A stretch of DNA of 64,000 nt, taken from positions 1 to 64,000 of the forward strand of contig NZ_BLRL01000019.1 in assembly GCF_015082335.1 (NCBI RefSeq), in the 5' to 3' direction. The notes beneath the pieces were generated by a model that was not told where the DNA came from, did not search any database, and saw only the letters and a program-made list of their open reading frames with translations. Below, piece by piece: positions 34,694 through 42,459 of the stretch. The stretch is from Moritella sp. F3. Its GTDB lineage: Bacteria; Pseudomonadota; Gammaproteobacteria; Enterobacterales; Moritellaceae. Position 1 is the stretch's first letter. Each line of letters starts with the position of its first letter. The position numbers were made by a program, and so were the translations under genes.

Positions 34694-37087
34694 TTACGGT
34701 GCTACTGGCGTAGCTGATTTAGGTATAGAGGGCTTAGATACCGAAGGTTTAGCTGGTGCTGTCGATGCAGCTGGCGTCTTCACCTCTTCTACAAAAGGTT
34801 CTGCGTTAACCACAGCCGCAGGAGCCTGCGGAATAGCCTTCACCATTAATTCAAATAACTGCCCAGAAAGCTTATCTAAACTAGGTAAATTTAACGTCGC
34901 TGAATATAAAGGTTTGCCATCATTTTCAATTCGAGCTCGAACGACATACTCGCCGCTACTGTCAAACGCAGCAGGATCATACTGCAGAGAAATATTATAA
35001 GGCGGTTGCGTCGTCGCAGCGATAGTCTTTTGTCCCAGCATTGAACGGCTAATATCAGCTTGGGAAACATCTTCTAGCGTCACAGTAATCGTAGATGATG
35101 GCGGTAACGTTGAGCGCTCTAAATAAATAACCCGCACTTCTAAATGCTTCTTCTTCGGCGCCATCACGACCGTATTGACCTGATCTTCAAATACGACGCC
35201 CCATACCGGAATATCTTTGATCTGCATAGGCGTGACTTTTAACGGGTTTTGCTCAAGCAGCGTAAAGTTAGCCGTTTTGCCCACAACAATAGACCCGATT
35301 GTTTCTTCCAGTCTTAACGTATAAGCGGCATTAATGGTAATGGCTTGCATCGCTTGATAAGCAGTAATACGCTCACCTTGTGACACCTTCTTGCCTGTAG
35401 ATGTAATTCGGTTAACAGCCGTCCACGCTAATGTTAATGGTTCCATGGGTGCCATTGAAAAATCAGAATGGAATGACACGGGAATGTTCTTTTTCATTAA
35501 GCTGTTAACACGTACCAAATTTTCTGCACGTTTACTGCCTAGCCCGACTTCCGCGTACTTATCCGCTAGCGCCCATAAGTAATAAGGGTTTACCGATGCA
35601 TCAATGTTCAACACAGCTAACTGCTTGACCTGTTCAGGGGTAAAGTAGCCCATGTGATGTAGCGTCAATCGATGGTCTTCACGTGCAAGTCGAGCTTGAT
35701 CGGCTTTGTTAAAGTCCAATACCTGCTGGATCCCCAGATCACCATTGGCATGAACGTGGATTTGATAACCGTTATCCCAATAAAAGCTTAGCTGCTGCTG
35801 AAATACATCCAACGGCGTCATCCACTCACCTTCATGACCATCCAGATAACCGTCTTTCATCTGCATTAGCTGAGAATAAATAGCACCATCGGAAAACAGT
35901 TTAACCTGCTTAGGTAAAAACTTAATGTTATCGGTATTGTATTCACTTTCTAAGGTTTCAATGAAATCTAACGCTTTCTGATTACTCAGGCCCTTGGCAT
36001 TATATAAATAACTGCCGCTTGGGATCAGGAATACATCGTAAGGGGGTTTTTGGTCCATTTCAGATTTGAGCAGTTTATATTCCAACTCAAAATTAGAGCT
36101 TGGAAAACCGGGTTCCGCAATGGTCGTAATACCGTTTTTAAGCACCAGTTGAGACATGATTTTCAACCCGAGTTTATAACTTTCAGGGTTAATTAAATCT
36201 GCTGAAATTTTAGGGACTAATGCTAACCAACCGCCTTCATAAAAATGACCTTTTTCCCAATCAACTTGTGGGTTGTCAGCAAAGTCCGCCTTTTTAAGAC
36301 CAAACTTCTTTATCGCAGCATCGTTTAAGAATACTTCATGGAAAGAACGGTGGATGATCGCGACAGGTTTATCGGGTGACAATTCATTTAATATTTGACG
36401 CGTTAATTCACCATGCCAAAGCTGGTGATAACCCCAAACAAAGAACACCTTATCTTCTTCAGCATTGGCTTCAATTGATTGCTTTAAACGCTCGAGATAA
36501 GCAAAATGCCCAGAGGCGCCCTTTTTAACTTCGTTCGGTAGTACCCAATCATAAGGTGCAATAATCTCATTAGGTAGCATGATCGCGGCAATAGAAGGAT
36601 GTACGTGCGGTTCGATAAAACCCGGGAGCATGGTTTTGCCGCTAATATTAATTAGCCTGGTATTATCGCCACTGAATTTCATCGCTTCAATTTTGGTACC
36701 GGCAAAGATGATCTTGGTATCTTTAGTCGCAACGGCTTCAACATAATTTGGTAGCGCGTCAGCCATTGTTAGAATATCACCGCCAAAATAAATCGCGTCG
36801 GCAATAACCTCCACAGCTTTTATAGTCGGTGCCTTGATAACTTGGTTTTCACTTACTGGAGTGGCAGTTGTCAGCGCGTTCGAGGCTGTATTTAAGTCGC
36901 TATTCAAATCTGAATTTAAGTCTGTATTTAAGCCAGCAGTCGTCTCAGCTTTGGTCGTCGCCGTGGCATTAACTTGTAGACTAAATAATAGAGCGCACAA
37001 TAGCGTTATTTGCATAAAGTACTGCACAAACAATTGCACAAAAACAGAAAACGATTGAATAGGGCTAGTTAAGCCTTGAGTGGACAT
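34694..37087 (-). CDS. Secreted YtcJ-like amidohydrolase fused to a YbaY-type domain
   Basis: Exported metal-dependent hydrolase, 797 aa from ATG 37087 (GGGAG upstream). A hydrophobic signal at about 15-40 ends VNATA. A low-complexity linker with repeated (S/T)DLN follows at about 52-70. The amidohydrolase domain covers roughly 90-645, with PGFIEPHVHP (His161, His163), HANGDLG and FHSDFSMAP. A YbaY-type domain lies at about 650-750, with LERSTLPPSSTITVTLEDVS, and then a Pro/Ala-rich tail. Substrate unknown. This fusion is unusual and the next gene has the same YbaY domain. Confidence 0.85.
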   Translation of the reverse strand: MSTQGLTSPIQSFSVFVQLFVQYFMQITLLCALLFSLQVNATATTKAETTAGLNTDLNSDLNSDLNTASNALTTATPVSENQVIKAPTIKAVEVIADAIYFGGDILTMADALPNYVEAVATKDTKIIFAGTKIEAMKFSGDNTRLINISGKTMLPGFIEPHVHPSIAAIMLPNEIIAPYDWVLPNEVKKGASGHFAYLERLKQSIEANAEEDKVFFVWGYHQLWHGELTRQILNELSPDKPVAIIHRSFHEVFLNDAAIKKFGLKKADFADNPQVDWEKGHFYEGGWLALVPKISADLINPESYKLGLKIMSQLVLKNGITTIAEPGFPSSNFELEYKLLKSEMDQKPPYDVFLIPSGSYLYNAKGLSNQKALDFIETLESEYNTDNIKFLPKQVKLFSDGAIYSQLMQMKDGYLDGHEGEWMTPLDVFQQQLSFYWDNGYQIHVHANGDLGIQQVLDFNKADQARLAREDHRLTLHHMGYFTPEQVKQLAVLNIDASVNPYYLWALADKYAEVGLGSKRAENLVRVNSLMKKNIPVSFHSDFSMAPMEPLTLAWTAVNRITSTGKKVSQGERITAYQAMQAITINAAYTLRLEETIGSIVVGKTANFTLLEQNPLKVTPMQIKDIPVWGVVFEDQVNTVVMAPKKKHLEVRVIYLERSTLPPSSTITVTLEDVSQADISRSMLGQKTIAATTQPPYNISLQYDPAAFDSSGEYVVRARIENDGKPLYSATLNLPSLDKLSGQLFELMVKAIPQAPAAVVNAEPFVEEVKTPAASTAPAKPSVSKPSIPKSATPVAP

Positions 37088-37177
37088 TATGTCACTCCCT
37101 TTAAACTCAGTGAAAGTTGGCATAAAATAACATATCAGTCACTATAAAACCATAAAATCACCGTGAGTACCGGGCTG

Positions 37178-38260
37178 TTAACCCGCAGCTTTTATTAATT
37201 CATGCTCACTTTGAGCGATAAACTTACCAATTTCTGCGTATGCTTCATCAGCCTCTTCTAAATCAAATAGATGCCATACATGGAGCATATTAGACCACGT
37301 TTGCAAACGTACATCAGAGCCTTGCGAGCGGGCTTTATTGGTATAACGACGTGAGTCATCAACCATCATTTCTGTATCACTGGCTTGGATCAAGATCGGT
37401 GGTAAGTCAGATAAATTGGCAAAAATGGGCGATATTTCAGGATCTCGAGGATTCATGCGGAACAAGATAGCGACCCAAATAAGCAGCATGAATTGTGGAA
37501 AGTGATGAAACTTACCCATTAACGGGTTTAATAAAAAGTCCGTTTTAGCATTATAGCTCAAACTGCCATAACTAAAGGTACTATCAATACAAGGACATAT
37601 TGCAATCGCGGCATCAACCTGGCGGAGATCTTGGTGTTTAAGCCAACCAATCAATGCGAGCGTTAAATTGCCACCCGCAGAATCACCCGCAGCATAAATA
37701 CGATGACATGCTTGCTGATTATAAGGGTTATGCGCTAATAGCCATTGGTAGGCATGACGACAATCTTGAATACCTTGAGCACGTTTGCCATCAGGGAGCA
37801 TGTCATAATTAACAGCAAACACAGCAACACCGAGCTCGCGAGATAAACGTTCAGTAACAACCCGGTGACTCTTTGCACTGCCCACAGCAAAACCGCCACC
37901 ATGGATATAGAGCAAGCGTTTGTTCACATCGCTATTTTTACTGATCACCCACTCCCCGACTACCTTCTGCTCATTAAAGAACGTGGAGACAGGGATAATT
38001 TCACAATCTAATTCTACATCCCCTAGGCGATCGATATTTTGACGTAAGGCATATAGATATTTACTTGGTTTAATAAAGTTGATTGGCTCTTGAATGCTCT
38101 CGATAAGTTCTAATGCTTGCGGGTATTTATAGGATGGCGTGGGACGATAAAACGTCGCGCTTAAATCAGTGCTATCGTACTGGCGCAGATCGTCTCCATA
38201 CAAGTTACGAATAACTAACATAAACACGACGAAGGCAATAGCAATAATCAAAAACCACAT
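37178..38260 (-). CDS. Hormone-sensitive-lipase-type alpha/beta hydrolase
   Basis: A 360-aa esterase of the HSL family. It has one N-terminal hydrophobic anchor (residues 2-18), oxyanion motif HGGGFAVG at 120-127, nucleophile Ser194 in GDSAGGN, an Asp in SDTEMMVDD and a His in MLHVWHLF. It probably cleaves short acyl esters at the inner-membrane face. Ungrouped, between the amidohydrolase gene and flgT. Confidence 0.85.
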   Translation of the reverse strand: MWFLIIAIAFVVFMLVIRNLYGDDLRQYDSTDLSATFYRPTPSYKYPQALELIESIQEPINFIKPSKYLYALRQNIDRLGDVELDCEIIPVSTFFNEQKVVGEWVISKNSDVNKRLLYIHGGGFAVGSAKSHRVVTERLSRELGVAVFAVNYDMLPDGKRAQGIQDCRHAYQWLLAHNPYNQQACHRIYAAGDSAGGNLTLALIGWLKHQDLRQVDAAIAICPCIDSTFSYGSLSYNAKTDFLLNPLMGKFHHFPQFMLLIWVAILFRMNPRDPEISPIFANLSDLPPILIQASDTEMMVDDSRRYTNKARSQGSDVRLQTWSNMLHVWHLFDLEEADEAYAEIGKFIAQSEHELIKAAG

Positions 38261-38456
38261 ATAGTGATAACTCCCAGAGATAGTATGAGTAATTCGACAG
38301 AGACTAAGCTATAACAATATCATCCTCAAAACACAAATATCAACGGCTAAACATAAAATAAACAAGGGCTAAAGCCAAATACCCACATAAGAATATGAAG
38401 GTATATCACAAGTCCAAATAAAACTCAGCGGGCATTTGTTTAATATGACTAGACCA

Positions 38457-39620
38457 TTAATTTAATATAACCAGGTCATCAATTTGAACATTCGCCGTAG
38501 GCTGTCTATCCACCGTCATTAAGCTTGCTTGTTGTTCATACAGTTTTGTTACTTCCACCTGGCTACTGCTATTCGTTTCTTTTTTACGATTAATACCAAA
38601 CTGATCAACATAACTGCCCGTATGTTTAATCAAAAATCGGTCGCCTAATTTCAGGCCATTGTTACGGCCAATATTAATATTCACCTCATTACCATCAACC
38701 GCAATCACACGCGCTTCAACCGATTTACACTGTAAACTCGCATCTAAATCAAACAAAACATCGTCAATTATCCGTTGTAGAGAGGCACCAAATTCAGAAC
38801 GCCAAAACTTTAACGTATCGGTATCGATAATACGGTGTTTCGCAAATTCCCACTTCGTCACTTTACTGTAGTTACGATCAAATAATAGGCTGCCGTTAAA
38901 ACCATCGAATACCTGTACATTCAAACGGAAATTACGTTCTGGTAAATCATCAGCTAATATTTTAGCGAAACCATTAACAGACGGTTTAAAGGTAGATATA
39001 TCGGTAATAGAGCCTAAAATAATGTATTGGCTATCTGCTGATTTACTAATTTGTTTCACTTCATGTGATGTCAGATTCCCACGTAACGGCAAAGAACTGC
39101 CGCTAAAGCCAATATTTTGATTAATAAACTCTCGCGCATCAAAAGTTTGACTGTTTTTACGCAGACTTTGATACAACAAGCGACTGAATGATTCATTAAT
39201 ATTGTAGATACCGCCATAACTGGCTTGTTCACGGTGGCGTATATTAAAGCGTAATAACGAGACTGACTTCTGATAACCAGCGCTTAAACATTTATTACGG
39301 TCAGCAACAATATCCGTGATCACTTGTACCGTGATTTTATCGAGTTTAATCGATTCACTTTTTAAACGAATATCCCTGACTTCTCCATCCATACGGACTT
39401 GAAATCTATCAGATAGTATTTTTCCGCCATTGAAAGACTGTAAACTTGAAACCGATGCTCCGGCATATAATAGTGCTTGTTTCAAGGCATTACGCACCGC
39501 TAATTCACGTGCAATATCGACATCATTGTCAATAATAATCGCTTCGCCCTCAACCTCATACCACTCAGCATGTAAGGTAAACGAGCAGCAAACCAATAAT
39601 AGTAACAGCAGTTTTTTCAT
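38457..39620 (-). CDS. flgT: Flagellar H-ring protein FlgT
   Basis: Periplasmic protein of the H-ring around the polar flagellar basal body of Vibrio-type sodium motors, 387 aa. It has a signal peptide (residues about 1-18), an N-terminal WYEVEGEAIIIDND segment and a C-terminal domain with IGRNNGLKLGDRF. It is divergent from the flgO/flgP unit, as in Vibrio. A sigma-54 promoter lies 41 bp upstream. No strong Shine-Dalgarno is seen before ATG 39620; only an A-rich run. Confidence 0.9.
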   Translation of the reverse strand: MKKLLLLLLVCCSFTLHAEWYEVEGEAIIIDNDVDIARELAVRNALKQALLYAGASVSSLQSFNGGKILSDRFQVRMDGEVRDIRLKSESIKLDKITVQVITDIVADRNKCLSAGYQKSVSLLRFNIRHREQASYGGIYNINESFSRLLYQSLRKNSQTFDAREFINQNIGFSGSSLPLRGNLTSHEVKQISKSADSQYIILGSITDISTFKPSVNGFAKILADDLPERNFRLNVQVFDGFNGSLLFDRNYSKVTKWEFAKHRIIDTDTLKFWRSEFGASLQRIIDDVLFDLDASLQCKSVEARVIAVDGNEVNINIGRNNGLKLGDRFLIKHTGSYVDQFGINRKKETNSSSQVEVTKLYEQQASLMTVDRQPTANVQIDDLVILN

Positions 39621-39660
39621 TTTTTAATCGCATATGAATTCTGGAGATGTGTATTTTAAA

Positions 39661-39676
39661 AGCAACATTTGTACCA
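39661..39676 (-). promoter_or_regulatory. Sigma-54 promoter of flgT
   Basis: On the minus strand TGGTAC-N5-TTGCT, one mismatch from TGGCAC-N5-TTGCW, with the required 10 bases between GG and GC. Predicted start of transcription is near 39651, about 31 bases before the flgT ATG. Confidence 0.75.
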
Positions 39677-39766
39677 GATCAATTTTTTTCGAATATAAAA
39701 CAACATCTAGGTTAAATTATGGCATAAAAGCGGTATCATTATAAAAATGAAGCGGCAATGATATTC

Positions 39767-39782
39767 TGGCAAGTTAATTGCT
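39767..39782 (+). promoter_or_regulatory. Sigma-54 promoter of the flgOP unit
   Basis: TGGCAA-N5-TTGCT, one mismatch from the sigma-54 consensus with correct GG/GC spacing. Predicted transcript start is near 39793, about 83 bases before the first gene at 39876. It runs divergently from the flgT promoter, 90 bp away. Confidence 0.78.
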
Positions 39783-39875
39783 TGTATTTATACATTGGTC
39801 ACACATATAACCAGACCTAGACGATTAAAGGCATGCCTTTTATTATCACGTAATAATGTAAATGTAGGAATGAAT

Positions 39876-40145
39876 ATGAAGCGTTTTTTACTACCGTCAT
39901 TAGCGGTTGTGTTGACTTCAGCATGTACTGTAATTGAAGAACCTAGTCACGTATTATTAACGGGTGCAAATACCAAAGTGCAACCTGTAGTTATCAAGCA
40001 GATTATTGTACAGCCTGTTTATCAGCCAAATGGCCGAAATTCAAACATGGCACAGAGTATGCTTACTAAAGAACAGTACAACAATATATTTAGAAGTCCT
40101 TATACCTACCCTTACCGCCGTGACGTTTCAGCCAGCGGTAAATAA
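39876..40145 (+). CDS. Small lipoprotein ahead of flgO
   Basis: An 89-aa predicted lipoprotein: MKRFLLPSLAVVLTSAC with lipobox LTSAC, then a Val/Gln-rich segment VVIKQIIVQPVYQPNG. Start 39876 has AGGA at seven bases; the ATG at 39870 is too close to it, and the open frame back to 39795 looks untranslated. It lies 39 bases before flgO in the same sigma-54-driven unit, so a role in the flagellar outer-membrane rings is likely by position. I do not recognise the family. Confidence 0.7.
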   Translation: MKRFLLPSLAVVLTSACTVIEEPSHVLLTGANTKVQPVVIKQIIVQPVYQPNGRNSNMAQSMLTKEQYNNIFRSPYTYPYRRDVSASGK

Positions 40146-40184
40146 CGGTTTAACGACAATAATTAAAGCACTTAAGGAAGTAAT

Positions 40185-40868
40185 ATGAAAAAGGCAGTCA
40201 TAGCTATCAGCCTAATTACCCTACTCACTGGTTGCGCATTAAAACAGCCCGTACAACCAGAAGAAGAGAAGGATACACCGCCTCACTCTACATGGGATGG
40301 TAATTCTTATGAACCAAAGTATCCAAGAAGTCTGTTACCAAACCAACCGATAAACTACACACAAGAACTCAGTTTTATCGTACGTGGTTTAGCGGATCAG
40401 CTGATCGTCAATGATTTGTCTATTATCCCGAACAATGAACCGATTGCCGTCACTTCCTTTGTAAATCTTGACGATCTATCGACAACCAATTGGCTCGGCC
40501 AAACGTTGTCAGAATCGTTCATACACGAATTAACAATCCGTCGAATTCCGGTTATTGATTATAAGACAACGGGAACAATCAGCGTAACAGGTCAAGGTGA
40601 CTTTGTGTTTACACGTGATTGGAAAAAACTACGCGGTCAATTACCAGTATCTCGTATCCTAACAGGTACCATGTCGCGTAACAGCGAAGGCGTAATTGTG
40701 AATATGCGTGTGATTAATATGGAATCAGGTTTTGTTGAATCTACCTCTCAGGGTATCATTCCTAACCATTTAGTCATTGGTGGTTCAAATAGTATGGGGC
40801 CGCTCGAAGGTCGTGGCCGTTATATTTATCGTACCGGTACAGCACCTTCAGTTAAAATTACTAATTAA
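40185..40868 (+). CDS. flgO: Flagellar outer-membrane lipoprotein FlgO
   Basis: Lipoprotein of the flagellar H-ring, 227 aa, with lipobox LLTGC. ELSFIVRGLADQLIVN, then VTSFVNLDDLSTTNWLGQTLSESF and the final RYIYRTGT fit FlgO. In Vibrio it stabilises the basal body in the outer membrane. A good AAGGAAG precedes the ATG. It lies between the small lipoprotein and flgP (9-base gap). Confidence 0.92.
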   Translation: MKKAVIAISLITLLTGCALKQPVQPEEEKDTPPHSTWDGNSYEPKYPRSLLPNQPINYTQELSFIVRGLADQLIVNDLSIIPNNEPIAVTSFVNLDDLSTTNWLGQTLSESFIHELTIRRIPVIDYKTTGTISVTGQGDFVFTRDWKKLRGQLPVSRILTGTMSRNSEGVIVNMRVINMESGFVESTSQGIIPNHLVIGGSNSMGPLEGRGRYIYRTGTAPSVKITN

Positions 40869-40877
40869 GGTTTATCA

Positions 40878-41336
40878 ATGAAATATCTACGTTTACTGAT
40901 ACTTGCAACTCTGGTTAGTTTAACAGGCTGTTCACTATTAGAAAAAAATACGGTTTATGATATCAAAGAACCAAAATCATTCCCTGTGCTTAAAGCCGTT
41001 GGCTATGCAGCTTTAAGTTCGCAGCCGGGCAATAGTGACAGTGAACGTATGCTTAATGCGATGCGCGCCTCTAAATTAGATGCTTATCGTGAATTAGCAG
41101 AGCAAGTCAGTGGACAAGAGATTTACAGTGATAGCAATTATAAATCACGTTCACTGCAAGGTGAGTCAATCGAAGCATCGGTATCGGGTATTATCCGCGG
41201 TGCACGTGTAGTTCAGACTTACCCTGTTAATGACGATGTATATGCTACAGAGTTAGAACTCGACTTTAAACGTGTTTTTGAGCTATATGAAAACACCTCA
41301 TCGATGCCAACGCGTGTGCGAAAGACTCGTTATTAA
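40878..41336 (+). CDS. flgP: Flagellar outer-membrane lipoprotein FlgP
   Basis: A 152-aa LPP20-family lipoprotein, lipobox LTGC at residues about 15-18. It contains LKAVGYAALSSQPGNSDSERMLNAMRASKLDAYRELAEQVSG, the pattern of FlgP, which forms the outer-membrane basal disk with FlgO. It is last in the unit and a clear terminator follows. Confidence 0.93.
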   Translation: MKYLRLLILATLVSLTGCSLLEKNTVYDIKEPKSFPVLKAVGYAALSSQPGNSDSERMLNAMRASKLDAYRELAEQVSGQEIYSDSNYKSRSLQGESIEASVSGIIRGARVVQTYPVNDDVYATELELDFKRVFELYENTSSMPTRVRKTRY

Positions 41337-41350
41337 GCACGATTGATAAA

Positions 41351-41399
41351 ACCGAGTTAGCTTATTTACTGTCAGTGAATAGCTAACTCGGTATTATTT
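41351..41399 (+). terminator. Terminator after flgP
   Basis: ACCGAGTTAGCT pairs with AGCTAACTCGGT (41351-41362 and 41381-41392), followed by ATTATTT. Confidence 0.85.
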
Positions 41400-41430
41400 C
41401 AATGTCCTCTCATATCCAATCAGCACTCAA

Positions 41431-42297
41431 TCAGCGTAACATTAAGTCCACTGAATACAATACACCCCACAATAATACCGCTATCGACGTTTGTGCCAAC
41501 TGCGTATTTAATTGCTTGCCATCACGCTGATATATCGCGATGCACAAGGCTAATTGCACTGGCAGTACCAACAACATCGTTAGCCCTTGGTAACGATCAA
41601 GTAGTAGTAAAAATGACGGTAATAACAGCGTAATACAATACAGGTGCTTACTGGTTTTTACGCCTAAACGCGTTGCGAGGGTAAATTTTTGTGCGCGGCG
41701 GTCTGATGCAACATCACGAATGTTATTCACCAGCATAATTGCCACAACTAACAGGCCCACTTGGCTAGCTGGAATAAAAACATCAATAATCAGCACTTGA
41801 GTTTGTAAGTAGTAACTACCGACAACCGCCAACCAACCAAAATAAAGAAAAACAGCGACTTCACCCAACCCATGTGACGCTAATGGACGTGGGCCACCAC
41901 TATAAACATACACACCTAATAGCGATAATAAGCCCAATACAACGTAGACCCAGCCGCCAACATAAATAAGATAGCAACCACTGACTATAGCTAATAAGCA
42001 CATGAATATAATACCAAGGCGTAAATGCGAGGCTGATATAAGGCCTTTTTGTAGCGCGCGATCAGGACCTAATCGATCATCACCATCAACACCACTTTTA
42101 CCATCAAAATAATCATTAGAAAGATTCACTGCAATTTGTAATGCCATACAACAAATCATACATAATGTGGCGATATAAACACTAAAGTGAGCAGGAGAAT
42201 CGAACCAAGCGAGCGTTTGCCCCAGCAGAATTACTGCGAGAGCCACCAGCAGTGTTTTTGGACGAGTAACAAGAAACCAAGAAGATAAAGTAGTCAT
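41431..42297 (-). CDS. menA: 1,4-dihydroxy-2-naphthoate polyprenyltransferase MenA
   Basis: Inner-membrane UbiA-family enzyme that prenylates DHNA, giving demethylmenaquinone. About eight helices, with the diphosphate/Mg motif NDYFDGKSGVDGDDR and a second NNIRDVASDRRAQK. ATG 42297 gives 288 aa, starting MTTLSSWFLVTRPKTL as in relatives. A longer frame to 42387 overlaps the preceding terminator and is unlikely. Its menaquinol is the electron donor for the fumarate reductase in this window. Confidence 0.92.
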   Translation of the reverse strand: MTTLSSWFLVTRPKTLLVALAVILLGQTLAWFDSPAHFSVYIATLCMICCMALQIAVNLSNDYFDGKSGVDGDDRLGPDRALQKGLISASHLRLGIIFMCLLAIVSGCYLIYVGGWVYVVLGLLSLLGVYVYSGGPRPLASHGLGEVAVFLYFGWLAVVGSYYLQTQVLIIDVFIPASQVGLLVVAIMLVNNIRDVASDRRAQKFTLATRLGVKTSKHLYCITLLLPSFLLLLDRYQGLTMLLVLPVQLALCIAIYQRDGKQLNTQLAQTSIAVLLWGVLYSVDLMLR

Positions 42298-42374
42298 AAC
42301 ATTTAACAACATAAAACAAGAGATGGAATCAGGATAAAATACCTCTTTAGTAATGTCCATAGATATTGCGGGTA

Positions 42375-42404
42375 TAAAAAAGGTCACTCCAAATGGAATG
42401 ACCT
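42375..42404 (-). terminator. Terminator after the MltF-like gene
   Basis: AGGTCACTCC pairs with GGAATGACCT (42381-42390 and 42395-42404) with one G-U on the minus strand, then TTTTTT there. Confidence 0.85.
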
Positions 42405-42459
42405 AAGACAATATTCTCGGTACTATTTATTAGTTAAGTTATCAAGTTAACATGTCTGA

